From CAYRGG01 sp964423745 (GTDB taxonomy: Bacteria; Pseudomonadota; Gammaproteobacteria; Competibacterales; Competibacteraceae), in contig CAYRGG010000045.1 in assembly GCA_964423745.1 (NCBI GenBank), positions 1 through 36,019 of the forward strand: a stretch of DNA of 36,019 nucleotides, in the 5' to 3' direction. The position numbers and the translations under genes were made by a program. The notes under the pieces were generated by a model. It was not told where the DNA came from, did not search any database, and was given only the letters and a program-made list of their open reading frames with translations. This document shows, piece after piece, positions 24,942-33,697 of this stretch. The stretch's first letter is position 1; every line of letters starts with the position of its first letter.

Positions 24942-26060
24942 TCAACGGGAATTAGGATCCATGGAGGAAAGTGTATGGTATGACGGCAACCCAAAACTCA
25001 TCCAGCGAAAAAACCCAAGCAATAAACGGTCTTGCCTCGCTATCAGGCGGTTAACCGTTAACGTTGTTTGCACACTGCGGCGGGATATCTTGACTTGACT
25101 ACCGGCATTAAAATCACGATGGTTATTAATTTTCCGCAACGTCAACACAGCCAAGCCCAATGCCAATAAACAAAAACGCCGAATGTCTGTCTCGTGCTTA
25201 GGAATCAAGATTGCATAAGCCAGAGCATTGCGTAAATGAGCATGTGCGATACCGATAAGATGCTCGAGGCCACGACCAAAATCTTCACAATAGTGTTTTG
25301 CTGACAAGTTTTGTAAGTCAAAACCCAGCGCCGCAAATTCTGCTTGGGGCAACCAACAGACGCCGCGCTGCTGATCATCCCATATATCTTTTAAAATATT
25401 GGTCATTTGCAAACCTTGACCAAAGGAAACCGCTAACGCCATCAGTTGTTCTTTACGGGTGGCAATGTCAGCAGAGTATTCACAAAATAACTTGGTCAAC
25501 ATTTCGCCAACAACGCCCGCCACGTAATAACAGTAGCGATCCAGCTGATGTAAATTTTCTAAACCCTTTAAACTGCCCGTTGCCTGAAATTCCACCATCC
25601 CCTGCCCCATGGCTTGTATACAAGCAATCAATGCGTCCTGTTGAGAAGGGGTTAAGCTGTGGGTAACGCCAATCACCCGTGGCGCGTAGTGAATCAGTTC
25701 CCGCTCCGGCCCCGGGGTACGCTCAGAGAGTTTAGAGCTCAATTGGCTAGCAAAGAATTTTGGTGCAAGGGCGCCTTTGAGAGCAGCAATAAACTGATAA
25801 CAAAAACGCTTTTTATCAGACCAATTTAAGGTCGGTTCATCTTCAATCGTATCGATGGTGCGACACAGCAGATAGGCATTGGCCACCACATGGGCGAGGT
25901 GAGGCGGTAATTGTGGGATAGTTAAGGCAAAAGTACGTGAGACTCCCTGTAAAAGATGAGCTTGTAAAGCTGCATCAGAGGCGTTTTCCAAGGGGCTGGA
26001 TAACAGTTCCTGCCGAGCAGGTCGAGTATAGTTATAAACTGCAATGTCTTCAGTCACCAT
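24942..26060 (-). CDS. Squalene/phytoene synthase family enzyme, squalene synthase-like
   Basis: A 372-residue head-to-head prenyl synthase. The first aspartate-rich motif is DTIED (70-74), the second DIWDD (225-229) in LQMTNILKDIWDD. YCYYVAGVVGEM and SRTFALTIP are characteristic. The DTIEDEP form and YxYYVAG resemble the eukaryote-like squalene synthases found in some methanotrophs and related gammaproteobacteria, so farnesyl diphosphate to squalene is the most likely reaction; phytoene or dehydrosqualene synthesis is not excluded. Counterparts for hopanoid or sterol synthesis are not in the window. It stands alone, convergent with yggX. Confidence 0.75.
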   Translation of the reverse strand: MVTEDIAVYNYTRPARQELLSSPLENASDAALQAHLLQGVSRTFALTIPQLPPHLAHVVANAYLLCRTIDTIEDEPTLNWSDKKRFCYQFIAALKGALAPKFFASQLSSKLSERTPGPERELIHYAPRVIGVTHSLTPSQQDALIACIQAMGQGMVEFQATGSLKGLENLHQLDRYCYYVAGVVGEMLTKLFCEYSADIATRKEQLMALAVSFGQGLQMTNILKDIWDDQQRGVCWLPQAEFAALGFDLQNLSAKHYCEDFGRGLEHLIGIAHAHLRNALAYAILIPKHETDIRRFCLLALGLAVLTLRKINNHRDFNAGSQVKISRRSVQTTLTVNRLIARQDRLLLGFFRWMSFGLPSYHTLSSMDPNSR

Positions 26061-26672
26061 AGTGACCTGACCCCTCTTGTCCCTGGCACATAATTGTTAA
26101 TTGTTGGGAGTATGCGTCTATGGTTGCAATGATGCCGTATTAAAACCATTTTTAAGAGAAAGAATCAACCGCTTAAATAAGCTAAGGAGAGTCAGAACTA
26201 AACCCTACTTCAACTAAAGAAGGCTAGTATTTACTGCGCGGGCATTGAAATTTTCGTTATGTTATAAATCTTTTTGCAACATGTTATTCAGTACTATATC
26301 TCGTTATAATTTTCACGGTTGCAGAATACTTTAGTTAGCCCAGTAAAATAAATTACGCAGGGAGTATAGCATCGCCAACGGACCAGCCTGGCAAAAGGAT
26401 ATTAGAAAATCCTTTAGCGCCGCTTGTTTGGGGAGAAAGTATCCAGCATACTATGTCGAATTTTTACCCATATAGGTCTTGATGCATGGCTTTATGCGAT
26501 ATAGCAATGGCGTAGGCAAAAACAGCCAGATGTCTCAGGCGATTTTGGCAATCTCAGAGGGTGCGTGATTGGCCCAAGTTTTAGAAGTTATTTAAATTTA
26601 ATAACACGTTCTTGATTCCTCATCCTAACAATTATAACGATCGTGACTTAAGGTGGTTGTAGGAGACAATGT
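26061..26672. other. Long AT-rich intergenic region upstream of the tkt operon
   Basis: A 612 bp gap between the divergent squalene synthase and tkt genes with no credible gene. It holds an inverted repeat AAAGGAT-N8-ATCCTTT (26394-26415), an isolated TATAAT (26305-26310) without a matching -35, and close to tkt a weak TTGATT (26612-26617) with TATAAC (26633-26638) at a short 15 bp spacing. A 28-codon reading frame near 26481 is judged chance. The length suggests a regulated promoter for the sugar-phosphate operon, but no named site is recognisable. Confidence 0.4.
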
Positions 26673-28670
26673 ATGCCTTCGCGTAAACAGTTGGCCAATG
26701 CTATTCGTGCCCTCAGTATGGATGCTGTACAAAAGGCAAACTCGGGACATCCGGGCGCACCCATGGGTATGGCCGATATCGCCGAGGCTTTGTGGAATGA
26801 CTTTATGCGCCATAACCCAGCGAATCCAAACTGGTTCAACCGGGATCGCTTTGTATTATCCAATGGCCATGGCTCTATGCTCCTTTATGCGGTACTGCAC
26901 CTCACAGGCTACGATTTACCCATGGAAGAACTGCGTAACTTCCGGCAATTGGGGTCAAAAACGCCTGGTCACCCTGAATATGGACGTACTCCCGGCGTAG
27001 AAACCAGCACAGGACCTCTAGGTCAAGGTCTCGCTAACGCAGTGGGCATGGCCATTGCTGAACATGTTTTAGCGGCGGAGTTTAACCGACCTGGCTTTAA
27101 TATAGTGGATCACTATACTTATGCTTTTATGGGTGACGGCTGTCTTATGGAAGGTATTTCCCACGAGGCGTGTTCCCTGGCAAGTACGTTAGGTCTGGGT
27201 AAACTGATCTGTATCTACGACGATAACGATGTCTCCATCGACGGCGATGTTTTGGGGTGGTTTACCGACGAAACCCCGAAACGCTTTGAAGCGTATCATT
27301 GGCATGTGATCGCCGAGGTGGACGGTCATGATTTTGAAGCTATCACCTTGGCGCTAAAACAAGCCCATGCAGTCACCGACCGACCCAGTCTTATTTGTTG
27401 TAATACCCTAATTGGCTGTGGTGCGCCCCGCAAAGCGGGCACTGCCGAGGTTCACGGCGCCCCCCTGGGTGATGAGGAAGTGGCGCTTACCCGTAAACAT
27501 ATCGGTTGGCATTATGAACCCTTCGAGATTCCCGATGACATCTACGCAGGCTGGGATGCCCGTAGTAAGGGCAATGATTGGGAGATGGAATGGCGTCAGC
27601 TCTGCGAAGCTTATCAAGCCGAATATCCCGATCTAGCCGCCGAGTTCCAACGACGCATCAATGGAGAATTACCAGAGCAATGGGAGGACAAGGTGCAAGC
27701 CTATATCCTCGATGCTGCGGAAAAGGCGGAAGATATATCTTCACGCCTCAGTTCTCAAAGGGCCCTTAATGCTTACGGTCCATTGCTGCCAGAACTGCTG
27801 GGTGGATCAGCGGATTTGACCTTATCAAACAATACGTTTTGGAATGGCTCGATTGTTATCGACCGCACTGGGCCAGCGGGTAACTACCTCTACTATGGGG
27901 TACGCGAATTTGGCATGAGCGCCATCATGAACGGGATTGCCGTGCATGGCGGTTATATTCCCTATGGGGGTACATTTCTCACGTTTTCTGATTACTCCCG
28001 TAATGCCGTGCGTATGGCGGGGCTTATCGGGGCTCGGGTGTTGTTTATCTTTACCCACGATTCCATTGGCCTGGGCGAGGATGGCCCTACCCATCACCCC
28101 ATCGAGCATCTGGCGAGTTTACGGCTTATTCCCAACGTTTCCCTATGGCGACCCTGTGACGCCGTGGAAACAGCGGTGGCCTGGAAACAGGCGGTAGAAC
28201 GTTCAGGTGGCCCTACCTGCATGGCGTTTTCACGGCAAACCCTCTTTCACCAACCCCGCACACCAGAACAAATCGAAGCCATTGGCCGGGGCGGCTATAT
28301 ACTATCGGATTGTGAAACCACCCCGGAGGCCATTATCATCGCGACGGGTTCAGAGGTTCATCCCGCCATGGGGGCGGCCAAGCAACTCACAGATCGGGGC
28401 AGAAAGATTCGTGTGGTTTCGCTGCCTTCGGTGGATGTATTTGAGCATCAGGATAGAGCTTATCGAGAATCGGTATTGCCCGCTGCAGTGACCAAACGGT
28501 TAGTGATGGAGGCAGGGGCCACGGCTGCTTGGTATAAATATGTAGGTCTGGATGGCAAAATTATCGGGTTGGATTGCTTTGGCTTATCCGCCCCCGCTGA
28601 CACTTTATTTAAACATTTTGGTTTTACTGTAGATAACGTGGTTCGTGCTGTCGAAGAGTTATTGCTTTAA
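26673..28670 (+). CDS. tkt: Transketolase
   Basis: A 665-residue thiamine-diphosphate enzyme exchanging two-carbon units between sugar phosphates in the pentose phosphate or Calvin cycle. The N-terminal NSGHPGAPMGMADIAEALW, the TPP/Mg motif GDGCLMEGISHEACSLAS followed by YDDNDVSIDG, and the pyrimidine-domain segment THDSIGLGEDGPTHHPIEHL are all present. Full length. AGGAGA precedes the ATG. It opens the run tkt-gap-pgk-pyk; the gap is only 50 bp to the next start. This order is common in gammaproteobacteria, including autotrophs, but no RuBisCO or phosphoribulokinase is in view to prove carbon fixation. Confidence 0.96.
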   Translation: MPSRKQLANAIRALSMDAVQKANSGHPGAPMGMADIAEALWNDFMRHNPANPNWFNRDRFVLSNGHGSMLLYAVLHLTGYDLPMEELRNFRQLGSKTPGHPEYGRTPGVETSTGPLGQGLANAVGMAIAEHVLAAEFNRPGFNIVDHYTYAFMGDGCLMEGISHEACSLASTLGLGKLICIYDDNDVSIDGDVLGWFTDETPKRFEAYHWHVIAEVDGHDFEAITLALKQAHAVTDRPSLICCNTLIGCGAPRKAGTAEVHGAPLGDEEVALTRKHIGWHYEPFEIPDDIYAGWDARSKGNDWEMEWRQLCEAYQAEYPDLAAEFQRRINGELPEQWEDKVQAYILDAAEKAEDISSRLSSQRALNAYGPLLPELLGGSADLTLSNNTFWNGSIVIDRTGPAGNYLYYGVREFGMSAIMNGIAVHGGYIPYGGTFLTFSDYSRNAVRMAGLIGARVLFIFTHDSIGLGEDGPTHHPIEHLASLRLIPNVSLWRPCDAVETAVAWKQAVERSGGPTCMAFSRQTLFHQPRTPEQIEAIGRGGYILSDCETTPEAIIIATGSEVHPAMGAAKQLTDRGRKIRVVSLPSVDVFEHQDRAYRESVLPAAVTKRLVMEAGATAAWYKYVGLDGKIIGLDCFGLSAPADTLFKHFGFTVDNVVRAVEELLL

Positions 28671-28720
28671 CAGTGCAACAACGTGAAGTCTCACCACCAC
28701 AACTGCAACTGGAGGAAGAC

Positions 28721-29728
28721 ATGGCGATTAAAATAGCTATCAATGGGTATGGCCGCATCGGTCGGCAGGTTCTACGAGCCATTTATGAATACAAACTCAA
28801 CAATGAATACCAAGTTGTCGCCATCAATGATTTAGGCGACACCAAAACCAATGCCCATTTAACCCGCTATGACACTGCACATGGCAAATTTAATGCGGAT
28901 GTCTCCATAGACGGCGATCATTTAGTCGTCAATGGCGATCGTATCCGGGTTTTTGCCATCCGTAATCCCGCTGACCTCCCCTGGGCTGATCTAGGCGTCG
29001 ATGTGGTGCATGAATGCACGGGGTTGTTTCGCACCAAAGAAAAAGCCGGCGCCCATTTGAATGCGGGAGCCAAAAAAGTGATTATTTCTGCGCCTGGCGG
29101 TAAGGACGTGGATGCCACGGTCGTCTACGGCGTTAACCATAATGTGTTGAAAGCCAGCGACACCGTTATCTCCAACGCGTCTTGCACCACTAACTGCTTG
29201 GCGCCAGCGATCAAACCGCTGCACGAAAAGCTTGGCTTAGAAAAGGGCTTGATGACAACGATTCACGCCTACACTAACGATCAAGTGCTGACTGATGTCT
29301 ATCACTCGGATTTGCGCCGGGCCCGTTCTGCGACGCAGAATATGATTCCCACCAAAACCGGCGCCGCGGCAGCTGTGGGTTTGGTGCTGCCAGAACTCAA
29401 TGGCAAATTGGATGGCTTTGCCATGCGGGTGCCCACCATTAATGTTTCGGTGGTGGATTTGACTTTTCTGGCTGGACGAGAAACCAGCGCCGATGAAGTT
29501 AACGCCATCGTCAAAGAGGCTGCGGACGGGCCATTGAAAGGCGTTCTCAATTACAACGTGGAACCCCTCGTCTCCATGGATTTCAATCACGATCCCGCCT
29601 CATCAACCTTTGACTCAACCCAGACCCGAGTCATTGGCAATCTGGTGAAAATACTCGCCTGGTACGATAACGAGTGGGGTTTCTCCTGCCGCATGCTGGA
29701 TACCACCAAGGCGTTAATGAACGCCTAA
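28721..29728 (+). CDS. gap: Type I glyceraldehyde-3-phosphate dehydrogenase
   Basis: 335 residues from the ATG at 28721, chosen because GGAGGA lies just before it and the mature start MAIKIAINGYGRIGR is canonical. The Rossmann motif is INGYGRIG, the catalytic Cys is C155 in SNASCTTNCLAP, and the histidine is in TTIHAYTNDQ. ENEWGFSCRM-like WYDNEWGFS closes the enzyme. It oxidises glyceraldehyde 3-phosphate with NAD(P) and phosphate in glycolysis, or runs in reverse in gluconeogenesis or the Calvin cycle. Cotranscribed with tkt. Confidence 0.96.
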   Translation: MAIKIAINGYGRIGRQVLRAIYEYKLNNEYQVVAINDLGDTKTNAHLTRYDTAHGKFNADVSIDGDHLVVNGDRIRVFAIRNPADLPWADLGVDVVHECTGLFRTKEKAGAHLNAGAKKVIISAPGGKDVDATVVYGVNHNVLKASDTVISNASCTTNCLAPAIKPLHEKLGLEKGLMTTIHAYTNDQVLTDVYHSDLRRARSATQNMIPTKTGAAAAVGLVLPELNGKLDGFAMRVPTINVSVVDLTFLAGRETSADEVNAIVKEAADGPLKGVLNYNVEPLVSMDFNHDPASSTFDSTQTRVIGNLVKILAWYDNEWGFSCRMLDTTKALMNA

Positions 29729-29767
29729 TAAGCGCGAGCGGCTGGTTTTCAAGTTAAAACAAGACAG

Positions 29768-29832
29768 ACGCGAAGGCTTGCTTTGAGGGCATTTTAGTTT
29801 ACAGCCCATTTAAGTAGTCTTCGCGTTTTTTT
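29768..29832 (+). terminator. Terminator- or attenuator-like hairpin between gap and pgk
   Basis: ACGCGAAG (29768-29775) pairs with CTTCGCGT (29819-29826), and a run of seven T (29826-29832) follows directly. The 43-base loop contains an inner GGGC/GCCC stem. The T-tract suggests intrinsic termination, which would reduce readthrough from gap into pgk, or a processing site. It lies 24 bases before the pgk start. Confidence 0.5.
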
Positions 29833-29856
29833 GCGTAAATCATGAGGGTAAGTCTT

Positions 29857-31035
29857 ATGTCCGTCATTAAAATGACCGATCTTGATCTCGCGGGTAAACG
29901 TGTCTTGATTCGTGAAGACCTCAACGTGCCTATTAAGAACGGCAAGGTCACCAGCGATATTCGCATTCGAGCCTCTCTTTCCACCCTTGAATATGCCCTT
30001 AATGCCGGTGCCAAGGTGATGGCCATGTCCCATCTAGGACGGCCTACCGAGGGTGAATATGATGAGCAGTTTTCACTGGCTCCCGTGGCGGCTCACCTAT
30101 CCACACTGCTGGGACGAGAAGTGCGGCTGGCCAAGGATTGGTTGGACGGCGTCGATGTAGAACCGGGCGAGTTAGTGCTCTGTGAAAATGTGCGTTTTAA
30201 CAAGGGTGAAAAAAAAGACAACGAAGAACTCGCCCGCAAGATGGCGGCGCTGTGCGATGTCTATGTCATGGATGCCTTTGGCACAGCCCACCGCGCCCAG
30301 GCGTCGACCCACGGCGTTGCTAAATATGCGCCGGTCGCCTGCGCCGGTACCCTACTGGCTGCCGAATTAGACGCTTTAGGTAAAGCGTTGGGCGATCCAG
30401 CACGACCTATGGTAGCTATTGTGGGCGGTTCCAAAGTCTCCACTAAGTTGACTGTGTTAGAGTCTTTATCTCAGGTGGTGGATAAATTGATTGTGGGTGG
30501 TGGTATTGCCAACACCTTCATTGCCGCCGCCGGACATAATGTGGGTAAATCCCTGTGTGAGAACGATCTTATTCCAGAAGCTAAGCGTCTTACCGAGGCA
30601 GCTAATGCGAAGGGCGGGGAGATCCCGGTACCTACGGACGTGGTCTGCGGTAAGGAATTTAGTGAATCCGCCGCAGCGACCCTTAAGACAGTGGATCAGG
30701 TCGCCGATGACGATATGATCTTCGATGTGGGACCGGATACATCGGCTCGGTTTGCCGAGATTCTTAAAAGCGCTGGCACTATTGTTTGGAACGGTCCCGT
30801 GGGTGTCTTTGAATTTGATCAGTTTGGTGCTGGCACAAAATCCATGGCCAAGGCGATCGCTGAAAGCGATGCCTTTTCCATCGCCGGTGGTGGCGATACC
30901 CTGGCCGCCCTCGATAAATACGGCATAAAGGACAAGGTGTCTTACGTTTCTACAGGGGGTGGGGCTTTTCTAGAATTTTTAGAAGGCAAAAAACTACCTG
31001 CGGTGGCCATGCTTGAGGAACGGGCCGCGGGATAA
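29857..31035 (+). CDS. pgk: Phosphoglycerate kinase
   Basis: 392 residues from the ATG at 29857, which follows GAGGG by eight bases and gives the start MSVIKMTDLDLAGKRV, almost the same as in enteric bacteria. The signature is LIREDLNVP; the usual Arg-Ala/Val-Asp is here Arg-Glu-Asp. Substrate residues lie in SHLGRPTEGEYDE, the hinge and nucleotide site in GGSKVSTKLTVLESL and GGGDTLAAL. It transfers phosphate from 1,3-bisphosphoglycerate to ADP, in either direction. Lies between gap and pyk. Confidence 0.96.
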   Translation: MSVIKMTDLDLAGKRVLIREDLNVPIKNGKVTSDIRIRASLSTLEYALNAGAKVMAMSHLGRPTEGEYDEQFSLAPVAAHLSTLLGREVRLAKDWLDGVDVEPGELVLCENVRFNKGEKKDNEELARKMAALCDVYVMDAFGTAHRAQASTHGVAKYAPVACAGTLLAAELDALGKALGDPARPMVAIVGGSKVSTKLTVLESLSQVVDKLIVGGGIANTFIAAAGHNVGKSLCENDLIPEAKRLTEAANAKGGEIPVPTDVVCGKEFSESAAATLKTVDQVADDDMIFDVGPDTSARFAEILKSAGTIVWNGPVGVFEFDQFGAGTKSMAKAIAESDAFSIAGGGDTLAALDKYGIKDKVSYVSTGGGAFLEFLEGKKLPAVAMLEERAAG

Positions 31036-31111
31036 GACACGCAAATGTTCGTGTTTTAACCAGGCGCAGGGAAGCGCCTAGAGTATTCTTTATGGAGTAA
31101 ATTTGTGTAGG

Positions 31112-31131
31112 GTGGGCAACTTGTTGCCCAC
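31112..31131. repeat. Palindrome GTGGGCAAC-TT-GTTGCCCAC between pgk and pyk
   Basis: A perfect 9 bp inverted repeat with a two-base centre, preceded by TGTAGG. It sits 40 bp before pyk. Sequences of this kind are dispersed intergenic repeats in many genomes. As RNA it would form a hairpin that could affect stability between the two genes. Confidence 0.6.
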
Positions 31132-31170
31132 GCGGAGTTTGCTGATTTTCCAAGGAAAACATTCTTTTCT

Positions 31171-32610
31171 ATGTTAAGACGCACAAAAATTGTTGCCACC
31201 ATCGGTCCGGCCACCGATGACCCCATGGTGTTGGATGGGGCTATAAAAGCAGGGATTGACGTGGTGCGCGTCAATTTTTCTCACGGTACGGCCGATGAAC
31301 ATCGCCAGCGGGTGCAACAGGTCCGTGACCGGGCGGCTTTTCTTGGGCGTTATGTGGGGGTTTTAGGGGATCTACAAGGTCCAAAAATCCGCATCGAACA
31401 GTTTCGCGACGGCTCTATCCATTTAAAAGAAGGCGCCTATTTTACGTTAGATGGCGATTTGCCCGCCGACGCTGGCACTCAAGAATCCGTTGGCATCACT
31501 TATAAAGAACTCCTTCAAGATATCGCTTTAGAAGACACCCTTCTGCTGGACGATGGTCGCATCGTCTTGGGTGTCGAAGAGATCGATGGCGCCAAGATCG
31601 TTTGTCGTGTCTGGGTGGGCGGTAAACTTTCCGATAGCAAAGGCATTAACCGTCAAGGCGGTGGATTATCGGCGCCGGCCCTTACCGATAAAGATCGTGA
31701 CGATATTCGTTTAGCAGCGGAATTAAAAGTCGATTATCTAGCCGTTTCTTTTCCCCGTAACGCTAGTGACATTGAAAAAGCCCGCGAACTACTGCGGGAA
31801 GCCGGTGGTTATGGCGCTCTGGTGGCCAAAATCGAACGGGCTGAAGCCATTGACGAGATTGAAGCTATCCTGCAAGCCAGTGACGCAGTGATGATCGCCC
31901 GGGGTGATCTAGGTGTAGAGATTGGCGACGCCGAAGTCCCCGGTGTGCAAAAACGTATTATTCGCATGGCGCGTACTATGCATCGAGTCACCATTACAGC
32001 GACGCAGATGATGGAATCTATGATCGACAGCCAGATTCCCACCCGTGCTGAGGTATCCGATGTGGCCAATGCCGTCATCGACGGCACCGATGCGGTGATG
32101 TTGTCCGGGGAGACAGCGGTAGGGAACTATCCCATAAAGACCGTACAAGCCATGGCACGGATTTGTCTCAGCGCCGAACGACAACGGCAATCCCAGCGTT
32201 TTAGATACCTACCAGACATGCAGTTTGAGAATGTGGATGAAGCGATTGCCATGTCAGCCATGTACACGGCTAATCATTTGGGTGTACGGGCCATTGTGGC
32301 GTTAACCGAATCGGGTTCCACTGTACTATGGATGTCCCGGGTGCGCTCGGGTATTCCTATCTATGCTCTGACCCGTCACGAAGCCACCCGGCGTCGCGTA
32401 ACCCTTTACCGAGGGGTTTATCCGTTACGGTTTGACGTGATTCATGTTAACCCGGCTTGGGTTATTCAAGCCGCCATCAACGCCGTATTGCACCGAGGCA
32501 TCGTGCAAAAAGGGGATCTTGTTATCGTCACCAAGGGGGATTCCAGCGGTGTGTCAGGCACCACCAATACCCTGAAAATTGTCCGGGTTGGCGACCGTTT
32601 ATTGCCTTAA
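31171..32610 (+). CDS. pyk: Pyruvate kinase
   Basis: 479 residues, normal length for a bacterial enzyme. RRTKIVATIGPATDDP opens the barrel; VNFSHGTADEH, GDLQGPKIRI, KIERAEAIDEIEAIL and MIARGDLGVEIG carry the substrate and metal ligands, with TATQMMESMIDSQIPTRAEV as the conserved active-site stretch. The C-terminal domain is complete. It makes pyruvate and ATP from phosphoenolpyruvate. Last gene of the tkt-gap-pgk-pyk run; the aldolase gene fba that often follows is not here, the DarTG block lies next instead. Only a distant AAGGA precedes the ATG. Confidence 0.95.
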   Translation: MLRRTKIVATIGPATDDPMVLDGAIKAGIDVVRVNFSHGTADEHRQRVQQVRDRAAFLGRYVGVLGDLQGPKIRIEQFRDGSIHLKEGAYFTLDGDLPADAGTQESVGITYKELLQDIALEDTLLLDDGRIVLGVEEIDGAKIVCRVWVGGKLSDSKGINRQGGGLSAPALTDKDRDDIRLAAELKVDYLAVSFPRNASDIEKARELLREAGGYGALVAKIERAEAIDEIEAILQASDAVMIARGDLGVEIGDAEVPGVQKRIIRMARTMHRVTITATQMMESMIDSQIPTRAEVSDVANAVIDGTDAVMLSGETAVGNYPIKTVQAMARICLSAERQRQSQRFRYLPDMQFENVDEAIAMSAMYTANHLGVRAIVALTESGSTVLWMSRVRSGIPIYALTRHEATRRRVTLYRGVYPLRFDVIHVNPAWVIQAAINAVLHRGIVQKGDLVIVTKGDSSGVSGTTNTLKIVRVGDRLLP

Positions 32611-32616
32611 AGGACT

Positions 32617-32642
32617 TAGGGGCGGTTCGCAAACCACCCCTA
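32617..32642. repeat. Palindrome TAGGGGCGGTT-CGCA-AACCACCCCTA between pyk and darG
   Basis: An 11 bp stem with one mismatch and a CGCA loop, lying between two converging genes. Its last three bases (CTA, 32640-32642) are the complement of the darG stop codon TAG. The TAGGG...CCCTA frame recurs at 34975-34998. It can act as a hairpin terminator for both strands, though no T-tract is present. Confidence 0.65.
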
Positions 32643-33680
32643 CATCGTGACCCAACCTTTATAAACGAGCACGTCAACTGTTAATTTGATCTGCCGGGGG
32701 GTGAATTGTTGTTTACGGGGATTCCAACCGTACACTTTATCAATGACATCATCCGCTGACTCGGCGGCTTCTTGTTTAATTACCCAATACACAGTGGACA
32801 GCAGTTCAAGTCCAAACGGAGATTCAAATCCCTCTACCAAATCCGCCACCCGGTCAAAGTGCTCTCGTGTTTTAGGGTATTGAGCAAGGAAATTATTAGC
32901 GTCTTCCACTGCGCCTGGCACCAGAGATAGCTGCTTGTCCGGTACATCACCGCCGTCGGCATAGCCGGAGACAAAATGACCTTCGATAGCGTTTAACACA
33001 TGGCGTAAGTTCTCGGCATAGGGACCATAAAGGGCTTTTTTATATCCTAACCGCAAAGGTTCCCCCGCTTCCTGCATGAAGTACATCAGTTTATGCAGCT
33101 CAAGCAGAGTGATGAAGGGATCAAGCAACCCGCACAGGTAGCGGTTCATGAGCCCTAATAGGGCCGCTCGACCTGCCGTCATTTCAGGTATCTTACGATC
33201 ATGAGCCATTTTCTCGGTTGCAGGTGCGCCTTTCGGCTCATAGACGATGATGCGTACATCACTAAGAAGCTGTAGCGCCTTCTCGATGCGAGATTTCACT
33301 TGCTCCCACTCCAGTCCACCTAATCCGCTTCCTAACGGAGGAATGGCAATAGAGTGGATATGTTTGTTGCAAATAACCTCCACCAACGCTTTAAGTCCAG
33401 ATTCAATATCCTCCATCCTGCTGTTGCCACGCCAATGCCGTTTAGTGGGAAAGTTGACGATGTAACGGGGGTTAGTGAGTTGGGCAGTTTCGTAGACAAA
33501 CATTTGTCCAGGCTGCACTACTCCACGTTTGCACGCAGCCGCGTAAGCTTTAAAATTTCCTGGAAAGGCTCTTTTAAATTGCAGAGCTATACCACGCCCC
33601 ATAACACCCACGCAGTTAACTGTATTTATAAGAGCTTCTGCATCTTCCTTTAGGATATCTCCGTTTTTATATTCAATCAT
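32640..33680 (-). CDS. darG: DarG antitoxin, macrodomain ADP-ribosylglycohydrolase
   Basis: 346 residues from the ATG at 33680, chosen because GAGGG lies four bases before it. The N-terminal macrodomain (1-150) has INTVNCVGVMGRGIALQFK, the Lys80 region FPTKRHWR matching the catalytic lysine of characterised DarG, and IPPLGSGLGGLEW. The C-terminal part (about 165-346) is the DarT-binding region. DarG removes ADP-ribose placed on thymidines of single-stranded DNA by DarT and also sequesters the toxin. It follows darT by 17 bp in the usual order. Its stop codon coincides with the arm of a palindrome shared with pyk's downstream region. Confidence 0.9.
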   Translation of the reverse strand: MIEYKNGDILKEDAEALINTVNCVGVMGRGIALQFKRAFPGNFKAYAAACKRGVVQPGQMFVYETAQLTNPRYIVNFPTKRHWRGNSRMEDIESGLKALVEVICNKHIHSIAIPPLGSGLGGLEWEQVKSRIEKALQLLSDVRIIVYEPKGAPATEKMAHDRKIPEMTAGRAALLGLMNRYLCGLLDPFITLLELHKLMYFMQEAGEPLRLGYKKALYGPYAENLRHVLNAIEGHFVSGYADGGDVPDKQLSLVPGAVEDANNFLAQYPKTREHFDRVADLVEGFESPFGLELLSTVYWVIKQEAAESADDVIDKVYGWNPRKQQFTPRQIKLTVDVLVYKGWVTM

Positions 33681-33697
33681 GATACCCTCGTTAATTA

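Noticed and set aside
26305..26310. TATAAT as a promoter for tkt
   Set aside because: No acceptable -35 at 16-18 bp upstream, and it lies over 360 bp from the start codon.
26481..26567. 28-codon frame MHGFMRYSNGVGKNSQMSQA... before tkt
   Set aside because: No ribosome site, no recognisable family and short enough to be chance in a 612 bp gap.
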